Shown piece after piece: positions 1 through 6,838 of a stretch of 8,571 nt of DNA. The DNA lies in the NCBI GenBank assembly GCA_945949655.1, contig CAMFFG010000037.1, positions 1 through 8,571 on the forward strand, read 5' to 3'. The notes under the pieces were generated by a model. The model saw only the letters and a program-made list of their open reading frames with translations, ran no database searches and was not told where the DNA came from. The stretch is from an uncultured Peptococcaceae bacterium (lineage in GTDB: Bacteria > Bacillota > Peptococcia > Peptococcales > Peptococcaceae). The translations under genes were made by a program, and so were the position numbers. The first letter of the stretch is position 1. Each line of letters begins with the position of its first letter.

Positions 1-1278
1 GTCCAGTTCCTGCTTTAACCCAGCCTCTAAGCTTTTGATAGGCTCGTCCAGCAGTAAAATCTGCGGGCGCAGCAGCAGCAGTTTGGCCAGGGCGCAGCGC
101 TGCTGTTCGCCGCCGGATAGATCGTAAGGATGCCGCTGCAGCAGCGGTTCTAAATGACAAAGCTGCACCACATAGTTCAGCCGTATGTTCTGTTCCTGAG
201 CGGGGAGGCCGCAGCCGCTGAAAATTTGCGGATCCTGGGGCAGTAAGGCTATGAAATCAGCTGCTGTTATGCTGCCTCGATAGGGCTTTATAAGACCGGC
301 CAGCAGTTTCAGGCTGGTGGTTTTGCCAGTGCCGTTGCCACCCAGCAGAGCCACAAATTCGCCTTTCTTTACGGTCAGCTCCAGGCCTTTTACCACATCG
401 GGCAGATCCCGCTGATAACGAAACCAGATATCCTTTGCCGTAAGCACAACCGGCCCAGTGGCCGGGGGAATGTGTTCTTCCGGTAATGGCTGCAGCTGAT
501 GGCACTCTCCATACTGCTGCAGCCAGCATCGGCCATCCCGCACGGTAACGGGGCAGGCTGTATCAACGGCGTCGTCGGGCACCGCGGCCCACACCCGCAT
601 GGCGATAGGCATAGCCTGAAACATGGCATGGCCCAGCACTATCACCTGAGTGGCCAGCGCAAGGGCTTCCTCCAGACGATGCTCGCTCAACAGGATGGTG
701 GTGCCCAGCTCCCGGTTGATCTTACCCAGCACAGCCAGAAAATCGGCGGCAGCAATGGGATCCAGCTGGCTGGTGGGCTCATCCAGGATCAGCACATCAG
801 GCTGCATGACCATCACCGCAGCCAGATTCAGCAGCTGCTTCTGCCCGCCGGAAAGGGCTGCTACATCCTGATAAAACCAGTTCTGTATGCCGAAAAAGCT
901 GGCCATCTCTGCCACCCGGCGGCGGATGGAGGGCGTATCACAGCCCAGGCTTTCCAGACCAAAGGCCAGCTCATGCCATACCTTGTCGGTAACAAGCTGA
1001 TTTTCCGGTGATTGCTGCACAAAACCGATGCGCTGGCTCTGCTCCCGCTGCGTCACCGTTTCCAGCGGACGATCGGCAAAAAAAACGGTGCCGCTCCGTT
1101 TTCCGTGGGGGGCCAGCACTGTTTTCAGCTGCCGCAGCAGGGTAGATTTTCCACAGCCGGAAGGACCGCAGAGCACTACAAACTGACCGGACGCTATAGT
1201 CAGGCTAATCTCATCCAGCGCCGGAACCTGCTGCCCCGGATACTGAAAGCTCAAAGACTGGATCGTAAATGTGTCCAT
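1..1278 (-). CDS. ECF transporter ATPase with two tandem ABC domains (CbiO/EcfA-like), 3' end off window
   Basis: Cytoplasmic ATP-hydrolysing subunit that should power an energy-coupling-factor vitamin importer. I translated 426 codons from ATG 1278; the frame is open to the window edge. Domain 1 has Walker A GPSGCGKST (residues 38-46), Q-loop Gln88/89, signature LSGGQ (142-146), Walker B LILDEP (163-168), D-loop SQLD and His200. Domain 2 has Walker A GGNGTGKTT (313-321), Q-loop Gln348, signature LSGGE (387-391) and Walker B LLLDEP (408-413). The fused A1-A2 layout matches ECF ATPases that serve one dedicated transporter. The D-loop of domain 2 reads IKSLEA where TKGLD is usual in this family. 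The start is supported by GGGAGG seven bases upstream (1286-1291). The ORF overlaps the end of the T-component gene by 28 bp, implying translational coupling. The family call is firm; the corrinoid substrate is inferred from the riboswitch and DUF4430 context. Confidence 0.93.
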   Translation of the reverse strand, partial: MDTFTIQSLSFQYPGQQVPALDEISLTIASGQFVVLCGPSGCGKSTLLRQLKTVLAPHGKRSGTVFFADRPLETVTQREQSQRIGFVQQSPENQLVTDKVWHELAFGLESLGCDTPSIRRRVAEMASFFGIQNWFYQDVAALSGGQKQLLNLAAVMVMQPDVLILDEPTSQLDPIAAADFLAVLGKINRELGTTILLSEHRLEEALALATQVIVLGHAMFQAMPIAMRVWAAVPDDAVDTACPVTVRDGRCWLQQYGECHQLQPLPEEHIPPATGPVVLTAKDIWFRYQRDLPDVVKGLELTVKKGEFVALLGGNGTGKTTSLKLLAGLIKPYRGSITAADFIALLPQDPQIFSGCGLPAQEQNIRLNYVVQLCHLEPLLQRHPYDLSGGEQQRCALAKLLLLRPQILLLDEPIKSLEAGLKQELD

Positions 1279-2153
1279 TGCTGTGCCTCCCTGTAATTCA
1301 GAATGATGGGTGTGATACATAAAAACAGATACAAAAGCTGTGTGCCAGCAGATAACGGCGTGTCCCAGCTTACCTGCAGCAGCGGATAATACTGCCAGGA
1401 TAAACCACCCAGCCACCAGCCCGCACCCAGCAGCACACCACAGCTGCACAGCCACAGCAGTGCCAGTTTATCCCGTCTGGTAAAGCGATAAATGGAAAAA
1501 GCGGTACGCCCCGGCAGGCCATAGCCTCTGCTGCGCATGCTGTCGGCGGTCTCGATGGCATTTTCCATAGCCCAGGTGACCAGAATAGAGATCATCTGTA
1601 TGGCCAATCGGCCTCGCTGCCACAAACTGCCAGTGGAAATATCGCGGCCGATACAGCGCTGGGCCTGGCTGATGGCCTGCAGCTGGGCTTTAAACCGTGG
1701 CACAAAACGCAGCGTCATGGAAAGCACCAGCGAGAAAGCGGGCAGCACACGCCCAAAGAGATAGATCAGTTTGTCGGAGGTCATCACCACGGTAAAACAG
1801 CCAAACCAGACGATGGCGGCGGCCAGCATGGCTGCTGCCGCTATACCGTACAGCATACTTTCCAGGGTCAGCGGATTGCCGCTGGGCATATAGCCCAGAA
1901 TGGTAGCACCTTCATGGTTAAAGGCCACATTCACCGCTATGGCAAACAGGCCCAGACACAGCAGATACCACAGGCTTTTGCCTAACCCAGCCCAGCCTTT
2001 CAGCTGCACGGCATAGGAAATCCCGGTCAGCAGAGAGATCAGCAGAATAGCCGGGTGCAGCACAAACATGGTAAACAGCAATACCAGCACAAAATACACT
2101 AGATTCACCAGCGGATGATAGCTGGAAAAGGTATCCTGATACACGGTGTTCAT
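1251..2153 (-). CDS. ECF transporter T component (CbiQ/EcfT family)
   Basis: A 300-aa integral membrane protein that couples the ATPase to a substrate-binding S component. Hydrophobic segments lie near residues 15-49, 58-78, 100-125, 128-148, 230-250 and 268-286. A charged cytoplasmic region (about 150-225) separates the N-terminal and C-terminal membrane parts, as expected for the coupling helices of this family. The second coupling motif is clear as SMRSRGYG (205-212). The first is less canonical: AQRCIGRD (164-171), where many EcfT proteins have an Ala-Arg-Gly. The ATG overlaps the TGA of the upstream DUF4430 gene (ATGA arrangement), and the 3' end overlaps the ATPase gene, so the three are probably translated as a coupled set. 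A purine-rich GTGAGG lies 10 bases upstream of the start. It could belong to any ECF vitamin system; a corrinoid role is inferred from context. Confidence 0.9.
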   Translation of the reverse strand: MNTVYQDTFSSYHPLVNLVYFVLVLLFTMFVLHPAILLISLLTGISYAVQLKGWAGLGKSLWYLLCLGLFAIAVNVAFNHEGATILGYMPSGNPLTLESMLYGIAAAAMLAAAIVWFGCFTVVMTSDKLIYLFGRVLPAFSLVLSMTLRFVPRFKAQLQAISQAQRCIGRDISTGSLWQRGRLAIQMISILVTWAMENAIETADSMRSRGYGLPGRTAFSIYRFTRRDKLALLWLCSCGVLLGAGWWLGGLSWQYYPLLQVSWDTPLSAGTQLLYLFLCITPIILNYREAQQWTHLRSSL

Positions 2154-2890
2154 CCTCTCACATCCTCACCTAAATCGCAGGTGTAAACCCAGCGGATCAC
2201 ATCGCCATCCTGCAGTTTATACTGGCTGCAGCCATAATTGGGGAAACTGCCGTTTACCGCATACATCCAGCCCGATTGTTCACCGGCATCAAACTCGTAC
2301 AGATTGTGGATGCCCTCAATGTAGGCGCTGTCGTACACTGGCGTGTCGTTGTATTCCATGTGAATCTTTTTCTCCCGGCAGGTGCGCTGCAACACATCAA
2401 ACACGCTCTCGCCTTCCGTAAAGGTCACCGTTACCGGCTGCAAAATCCAGCCATCCTGCGGTATCAGGTCCACCTTGGCCGGGTCACACCAGTCCAGATG
2501 CTCTAACAGCGCACTGCAGGATATGGAGATGGTGCAGGTAGGTTCAGCTGGGGCCGATGACGGCTCTGTGTCTGCTGCAGCCGGTGCCTGTGCTGTCTGA
2601 TTGGGCTGCGCTGTCTGCGGCTTTGCCTGAGCTGCTGGCTGCTGTTCGGCTGGCGCTTCCGATAATGCTCCGGGGTCTTCCTGATGCTGTGGATCGGTTT
2701 GCTGTTGCGGTTCTGCTGTTTCTGCCGACTCCTCTTCTACCGCAGGTTCCACGCTCTGGCTCTGCTGCGGCACACTGTTGCCGGCAGACCAGCCGTGAGA
2801 GTCGGGCATGTTGCCGCCATACCAGAAGGCCACAGCCAGCAGCAACAGCAGGGCCAGACCCGCCAGAATCTTTTTCTTCTGCCCTTTCAT
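2150..2890 (-). CDS. Membrane-tethered DUF4430 (transcobalamin-like C-terminal domain) protein
   Basis: Predicted extracytoplasmic ligand-binding protein of 246 aa. The N-terminus is KKK followed by a hydrophobic stretch (residues 8-23) with no clear signal peptidase site, so it is probably a membrane anchor. Residues 28-117 are a low-complexity Pro/Gln/Glu/Ala spacer. Residues 117-238 form a DUF4430 domain with the characteristic SGWMYAVNG (206-214), then YKLQDGDVIRWVY. Pfam/InterPro relates this domain to the C-terminal beta domain of transcobalamin and intrinsic factor. Six cysteines (119, 125, 135, 171, 221, 238) could form disulfides. I chose ATG 2890 because AAGGAG ends eight bases upstream; an in-frame GTG at 2899 overlaps that site. 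The gene follows the toroid gene by 12 bp and overlaps the T-component gene by 4 bp, which suggests it delivers ligand to the ECF importer. The domain is seen; the ligand is inferred. Confidence 0.9.
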   Translation of the reverse strand: MKGQKKKILAGLALLLLLAVAFWYGGNMPDSHGWSAGNSVPQQSQSVEPAVEEESAETAEPQQQTDPQHQEDPGALSEAPAEQQPAAQAKPQTAQPNQTAQAPAAADTEPSSAPAEPTCTISISCSALLEHLDWCDPAKVDLIPQDGWILQPVTVTFTEGESVFDVLQRTCREKKIHMEYNDTPVYDSAYIEGIHNLYEFDAGEQSGWMYAVNGSFPNYGCSQYKLQDGDVIRWVYTCDLGEDVRG

Positions 2891-2898
2891 TCCAAACA

Positions 2899-2904
2899 CT
2901 CCTT
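2899..2904 (-). promoter_or_regulatory. Ribosome binding site of the DUF4430 gene, overlapping the toroid stop codon
   Basis: AAGGAG lies eight bases before ATG 2890 and shares bases with the TAA stop (2903-2905) of the preceding gene. Termination of the toroid protein and initiation of the DUF4430 protein are therefore adjacent, which favours coupled production of the two. Confidence 0.8.
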
Positions 2905-4030
2905 ATAGTATCCAGGGATAGCCAGACCCATTGCAGATCAGCTGTGCCAGTGCATAATCCAGCATCCGCTGCTGTTGTTCCGTCAGCGTAACAGGCCGGC
3001 TCAGTGCTGCACTGCGCTCGGTCTTGTTTTCTGCGGCTGTGGTCTGATTTGTCACATCGCCCATATCATACAGGCTGGTTTTACCCTGCATGGCCCGCAA
3101 TGCAGCGGCCATGGCATACAGGCCCTGTTCGCTGGCCATCTGCTCACTGCCGGTGCCATCAGCTGTATGGATAAAGCTGCCGTCGGCCTGTCGGTACTGC
3201 AGCAAGCCATCCAGGACAGTGTGCCCGTTTTTGACAAAGCGGACATCGGTCTGTCCAATGCCCAATGCGCTGAGCGCCACCTGCACCTGGGCGGTGCTTT
3301 CTGCGCTGCGGCCAAAGCCGCCATCGGCCTGCTGCAAGCCAGACAAACAATTCAGGGCCTGTTCAATGGCGTTTTCAACTGCCGATTGCTGCTGATAAGC
3401 GGCCAGAGCCTGCAGCACCATACCGGTCACATCGGCATCAGCCGCTCCGGAACCACCCTTTGCGGTCAGATTCCAGCCGCCGCAATCCAGCTGACGGGAT
3501 AATATCTCATCCACATAAAGCTGCCGGGTGGCCTGTGTTTTTGCAGCCTGATTGACCGGCATGGCATACTGGCCGCAATCCAGTGCCAAAAGCGCCCAGA
3601 CCGGCCCGTTGATGCCCTGGGCTATGGTTTTATCAAAGTCTCCTAACGGCGTCAGCAGATTATAGCCCGCCACATTAGCCGGATTTTTACCGATGGCTGT
3701 CAGCGCCAGAATGGCACGGGAATACTCGGTGTATTTTCTGGTGTGCAGGATCCCGTTCTGTGCTCTGACATAGCTTTCCACATTGGCATAGTAGGTATCC
3801 CGATAATGCTGCGGCACGGCAGCACCGCTGAGAACCAGCCCGATGATGGCCCACTCACCGCCGATAGAGCCGAACTGAGGCTCTTTTATGGTTTGCAGCA
3901 TAGAAGCGGCACTGCCCTCCACTGCAGTTTTCAGCTGATTTTCGGTAACGGCTGCAAAGGCAGGCATACTGATATGTAAAAAGAACAGCAACATCAAAAG
4001 CACAGCAAGAATCTGTTTTTTCTGTCTCAT
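2903..4030 (-). CDS. Secreted alpha/alpha-toroid repeat protein (prenyltransferase/squalene-cyclase-like; transcobalamin alpha-domain-like)
   Basis: Exported protein of 375 aa. A signal peptide (MRQKKQ, then a hydrophobic core) ends at a likely AFA|A site after residue 26. The mature part has helical repeats with Gly-rich turns typical of the prenyltransferase/squalene-oxidase toroid: GGEWAIIGL (57-65), GPVWALLALD (142-151), CGGWNL (183-188), ADADVTGMVLQALAAY (197-212), LQQADGGFG (232-240), YRQADGSF (279-286) and SEQGLYAMAAALRAM (300-314). A low-complexity linker (about 325-345) leads to a short C-terminal helix. The same fold forms the cobalamin-binding alpha domain of intrinsic factor and transcobalamin. 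Secretion and the operon argue against an isoprenoid enzyme. The start at 4030 is set by AAGGAG five bases upstream; an in-frame ATG at 4045 has no such site. The fold is confident; corrinoid binding is inference. Confidence 0.88.
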   Translation of the reverse strand: MRQKKQILAVLLMLLFFLHISMPAFAAVTENQLKTAVEGSAASMLQTIKEPQFGSIGGEWAIIGLVLSGAAVPQHYRDTYYANVESYVRAQNGILHTRKYTEYSRAILALTAIGKNPANVAGYNLLTPLGDFDKTIAQGINGPVWALLALDCGQYAMPVNQAAKTQATRQLYVDEILSRQLDCGGWNLTAKGGSGAADADVTGMVLQALAAYQQQSAVENAIEQALNCLSGLQQADGGFGRSAESTAQVQVALSALGIGQTDVRFVKNGHTVLDGLLQYRQADGSFIHTADGTGSEQMASEQGLYAMAAALRAMQGKTSLYDMGDVTNQTTAAENKTERSAALSRPVTLTEQQQRMLDYALAQLICNGSGYPWIL

Positions 4031-4035
4031 AAAAA

Positions 4036-4043
4036 CTCCTTCC
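4036..4043 (-). promoter_or_regulatory. Ribosome binding site deciding the start of the toroid gene
   Basis: GGAAGGAG lies five bases before ATG 4030. The upstream in-frame ATG at 4045 overlaps this region and has no site of its own. Starting at 4030 gives a standard signal peptide. Confidence 0.8.
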
Positions 4044-4057
4044 ATTCTGCCGGAGCA

Positions 4058-4079
4058 GGGCTGCTTTTGCTGGCAGCCC
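4058..4079 (-). other. Intercistronic hairpin between SLH gene and toroid gene
   Basis: GGGCTGC and GCAGCCC form a seven-base-pair stem with an eight-base loop in the 93-bp gap. No U-run follows on the minus strand, so it is unlikely to be an efficient intrinsic terminator. It could stabilise a processed mRNA end or cause partial attenuation. Confidence 0.5.
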
Positions 4080-4117
4080 CGTTCCCCACAGATCAGATCA
4101 TTTAATATTTTGATACG

Positions 4118-4146
4118 ATTATATTACTTTACCGGCTCTATTACAA
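4118..4146 (-). promoter_or_regulatory. Predicted internal promoter ahead of the toroid gene
   Basis: On the minus strand TTGTAA (4141-4146) is followed after exactly 17 bases by a perfect TATAAT (4118-4123). The -35 element lies in the last codons of the SLH gene and the -10 directly follows its stop codon. Transcription would start near 4111, leaving a leader of about 80 nt that contains the hairpin at 4058-4079. It matches housekeeping sigma-A spacing, but this is sequence prediction only. Confidence 0.55.
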
Positions 4147-6808
4147 TCTTCTGCAGATAACGCATCAGAATAGCAGCCGTTTCCGCACGGGTCACGGTTT
4201 CCTGCGGGGCCAGCGCTGTACTGCTGCGACCGGTGATGAGCCCTTCGGCATTGGCCCAGGCCAGTGCCGATTCTGCCCAGCTGCTGATCTCTGCGGCATC
4301 AGCATATCCGGTCAGACTGCTGGCTTTGCTGGTATCGTACTGTTTGTACTGGGCATAGCGCATCAGCATGGCAGCCAGCTGCTCCCGGGTGATAGCGTCA
4401 TCGGGACCAAACTGTCCGCCGCCATAACCGCTGACAATGCGGTTGGCGCTGGCCCACAGCACCGCATTGCTGTACCAGGCCCGGTCAGTCACATCGGCAA
4501 AGTCATTGTTGCCGATTGCTTTTGGTTCGCCCTCCAGACGGTACAGGATGGTCACCAGCATACCGCGGCTCAGGCTGGCTTCCGGCGAGAAGGCAGCATC
4601 GCCAGTGCCACCCATCAGGCTCTGACTGTACAGATACTGGATAGCATCATGGGCCCAGTGTGTTTCGGAAACATCTTGAAAGGGCAGCGGACTGGTCAGC
4701 CGACTGTACTGCTGTTCGGCAGCTAACAGGGCATCATAGTTTTCCACCAGTTTCTTTTCGGCATCACTCAGTTTGTCGTATGCAGCACGGATGGCAGACA
4801 GCAGTTCGCCGCTATCCTTCTGCACGGTACCGATCTTCTCAATCAGCGCCGCCACCTCTTTGCCTGTTGCGGCCTGCGCAGCTGCTGCAGCTGTGCTGCT
4901 GGAAGCGCTCCCACCGCTGGTGCTGCTGCCAGTTCCGTTGTTTTCTTCTACGGTATAATCATCTACATATTTCCAGACAATGGCATCTCCATTCTGCAGT
5001 TTATAGTTGGCAGCGCCTGTATCGGGGTAAATGCCATTGACCATATACATCCATCCACTGTTCGGCCCGTTATCCAATTCACCTAATCCCTTGATCTCGA
5101 TGACATAGCCTGATTTTTCTGTGAAACTGATATTATAATTGTCCAATACCTTTTTGAAAACATCATACGCGGTGCTGTTGGAAGAAACCGCTACATCGGT
5201 TGTGGCAATCCAATCTTCATAAGCCGTATGTTTTTCCGGTGTTCCATGCACACTGTCCCCAATCAGGCGGAAAGAAACGGTGATGGTATCGCTGTCGGAG
5301 CTGCCGCCGCCAGACCCGCTGCTCACCCGTACCAGAGCGGCAATGGCATTGGTCAGTATGATATTTTGTTCACGCAAGGTTTCATCGTCTGCACCATTCT
5401 GAAGAGCCACCTGTGCATCAAGTCTGGCTGATAGGAAAGTATCCCAACTTTCTGCAGTATAATCAGACTGATTTAACGTTTTCGCTTCTGCAATCAGATT
5501 CCATAACGTTTCTGCTTCATCAGAAAAACTGTTTACTTCACTTACTGCAATCAGATAACCAGAATCGTTGGTATAATAAATTGTACCTTCTTTGTCGCAG
5601 ATCAGTGAGCAGGTACAATAGTTCTGCATATCTTTAGCGGGTATATACAATGTATCTGTTGTCAGAATCTTTGTTGCAATATCATAAACTGCTATATCAA
5701 TACCACCCGGATTATTGTTATAGGTGTAGTAGCAGTACAGCTTGCCTTCGTTTTCATAAGCGGTACTCAAAAGAATGCTGGACTGCACATAAGCCTGTGT
5801 ATCAGCATGGGCAATCAGGGATAAATCATCGGCACGGCGCACTTCTATGGTGTTATCACCAGAAAAGCCGCCAGAAGTGACAAACACTAAATTATTGTAG
5901 ACAACCGGAGTGCTTGTACTGCCACTATTTATAAGTGAGGTTTCAACTTTCTCTCCAAATGTTCCATTATGATTTAACGGGACTTTTACCAGCTGACCCT
6001 GATTTGTTGTGAAGTATACTGCCTCTGTTGCTGCATCGTAAGCTATTGTAGAACGGATCGGACTTGAAACATCAATGGAATCCAGCATTGTTCCGTCTGT
6101 TTTCTTTACGCTATATAACCGGCCACTCTCTGAACCGAAAATAACTGCCTGGTCTGTTACATAGGCACCGGCCCAGTAAAAAGCCTGTTCATCAGTAAAT
6201 TTCCAAACATATTGTTTTGTTTCCAATGGGTCCGTTGTATCTTCATCAACCGTATGGATGGCAGTGTAATAAAACTCTGTACCGCTCCAATTGTAGTTGC
6301 CTACATAGAGAAATCCATCTTTATAAGTAGCTGGCGCTGCAATGTAGCCACCCAGAGGTTCACTGACCCATAAGCTTTCTAAAGAGACAGCGTCAAAGGC
6401 CTGTACCTGTCCATTGTCATACGAGACAAAAAGTTTTCCGTCACCATAGATCACCGGCATCTGATACCAGCTTAAAGAACCGGCTAAGGAAACAGCATCT
6501 TCATTTCCTGTTGTTCTATCAACTGCATAAAGTTTATCTACAGAAGCAACATATATTTTATTCCCCACATTAGTAGGCGGTGTCATATAACTTAACTGCA
6601 AATCCCATTTCAATGCTGTATTGGTTGTGGAAGTGGGCAAAGCGATATTGGTGATGGCCATATTGTTTTCCTGACCGCGGAAGCTGGGCCAGGTATACTC
6701 TGATGTCGGGTCGGCCTCTGTCCCGGCAAAAGCTGCTGTGGGCCAAATAGTGAACAGCATAGCCAGCAGCAGTAACAGGGAAATCAGCTTTTTCTGATTC
6801 TGTCTCAT
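4124..6808 (-). CDS. SLH-anchored surface protein: PQQ-like beta-propeller, FIVAR-like helices, DUF4430, three SLH repeats
   Basis: Exported, wall-anchored protein of 894 aa. The signal peptide covers residues 1-28 (AFA|G). About 40-425 is a PQQ-like beta-propeller, with repeating units such as KIYVASVDKLYAVD, KLFVSYDNGQVQAFD and GTIYYTNDSGYLIAV. About 428-495 resembles a FIVAR helical module (YTAESW, regularly spaced Ala/Leu). About 505-618 is a DUF4430 domain with SGWMYMVNG (584-592), then YKLQNGDAIVWKY, clearly paralogous to the domain in the 2150-2890 gene. A Ser/Ala/Gly linker (621-650) and a helical stalk (651-701) precede three SLH repeats (about 709-757, 769-818, 833-886) with LSRGM, ITREQ and VTRAE motifs, which bind secondary cell-wall polymer. 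The start at 6808 is set by AGGAGG at 6818-6823; an in-frame ATG at 6838 lies upstream of that site. First gene after the cobalamin riboswitch, so probably repressed by B12. The propeller-encoding part is AT-rich relative to both ends. Likely a surface corrinoid-binding protein; the ligand is not proven. Confidence 0.92.
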   Translation of the reverse strand: MRQNQKKLISLLLLLAMLFTIWPTAAFAGTEADPTSEYTWPSFRGQENNMAITNIALPTSTTNTALKWDLQLSYMTPPTNVGNKIYVASVDKLYAVDRTTGNEDAVSLAGSLSWYQMPVIYGDGKLFVSYDNGQVQAFDAVSLESLWVSEPLGGYIAAPATYKDGFLYVGNYNWSGTEFYYTAIHTVDEDTTDPLETKQYVWKFTDEQAFYWAGAYVTDQAVIFGSESGRLYSVKKTDGTMLDSIDVSSPIRSTIAYDAATEAVYFTTNQGQLVKVPLNHNGTFGEKVETSLINSGSTSTPVVYNNLVFVTSGGFSGDNTIEVRRADDLSLIAHADTQAYVQSSILLSTAYENEGKLYCYYTYNNNPGGIDIAVYDIATKILTTDTLYIPAKDMQNYCTCSLICDKEGTIYYTNDSGYLIAVSEVNSFSDEAETLWNLIAEAKTLNQSDYTAESWDTFLSARLDAQVALQNGADDETLREQNIILTNAIAALVRVSSGSGGGSSDSDTITVSFRLIGDSVHGTPEKHTAYEDWIATTDVAVSSNSTAYDVFKKVLDNYNISFTEKSGYVIEIKGLGELDNGPNSGWMYMVNGIYPDTGAANYKLQNGDAIVWKYVDDYTVEENNGTGSSTSGGSASSSTAAAAAQAATGKEVAALIEKIGTVQKDSGELLSAIRAAYDKLSDAEKKLVENYDALLAAEQQYSRLTSPLPFQDVSETHWAHDAIQYLYSQSLMGGTGDAAFSPEASLSRGMLVTILYRLEGEPKAIGNNDFADVTDRAWYSNAVLWASANRIVSGYGGGQFGPDDAITREQLAAMLMRYAQYKQYDTSKASSLTGYADAAEISSWAESALAWANAEGLITGRSSTALAPQETVTRAETAAILMRYLQKIVIEPVK

Positions 6809-6817
6809 GGATTCATT

Positions 6818-6823
6818 CCTCCT
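6818..6823 (-). promoter_or_regulatory. Ribosome binding site deciding the start of the propeller/SLH gene
   Basis: A perfect AGGAGG sits nine bases before ATG 6808. It lies inside the longer open frame that begins at ATG 6838, so the shorter start is preferred. That start also puts the signal peptide (MRQNQKK plus hydrophobic core) directly at the N-terminus. Confidence 0.85.
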
Positions 6824-6838
6824 GAAATTTGATGTCAT

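Noticed and set aside
499..1011. Plus-strand 170-aa ORF across the ATPase gene
   Set aside because: It is a shadow of the ATPase coding strand, which carries complete Walker A, signature and Walker B motifs in order.
2975..3502. Plus-strand 175-aa ORF across the toroid gene
   Set aside because: It is antisense to a clear secreted repeat protein, and its composition is what a high-GC shadow frame gives.
2903..4030. Annotation of the toroid protein as a prenyltransferase or terpene cyclase enzyme
   Set aside because: It has a signal peptide, no visible catalytic DXDD-type motif, and sits between a B12-riboswitch-controlled surface protein and an ECF importer; the repeats show fold, not this enzymatic role.
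4058..4079. Intercistronic hairpin as a full terminator separating the SLH gene from the rest
   Set aside because: There is no U-run after the stem on the minus strand; kept only as a possible mRNA-stability or attenuation element.
4124..6808. Annotation of the propeller protein as a PQQ-dependent dehydrogenase
   Set aside because: The PQQ-like label reflects the propeller repeat only. No heme site or dehydrogenase-type active-site motif was recognised, and the DUF4430/SLH context points to binding.
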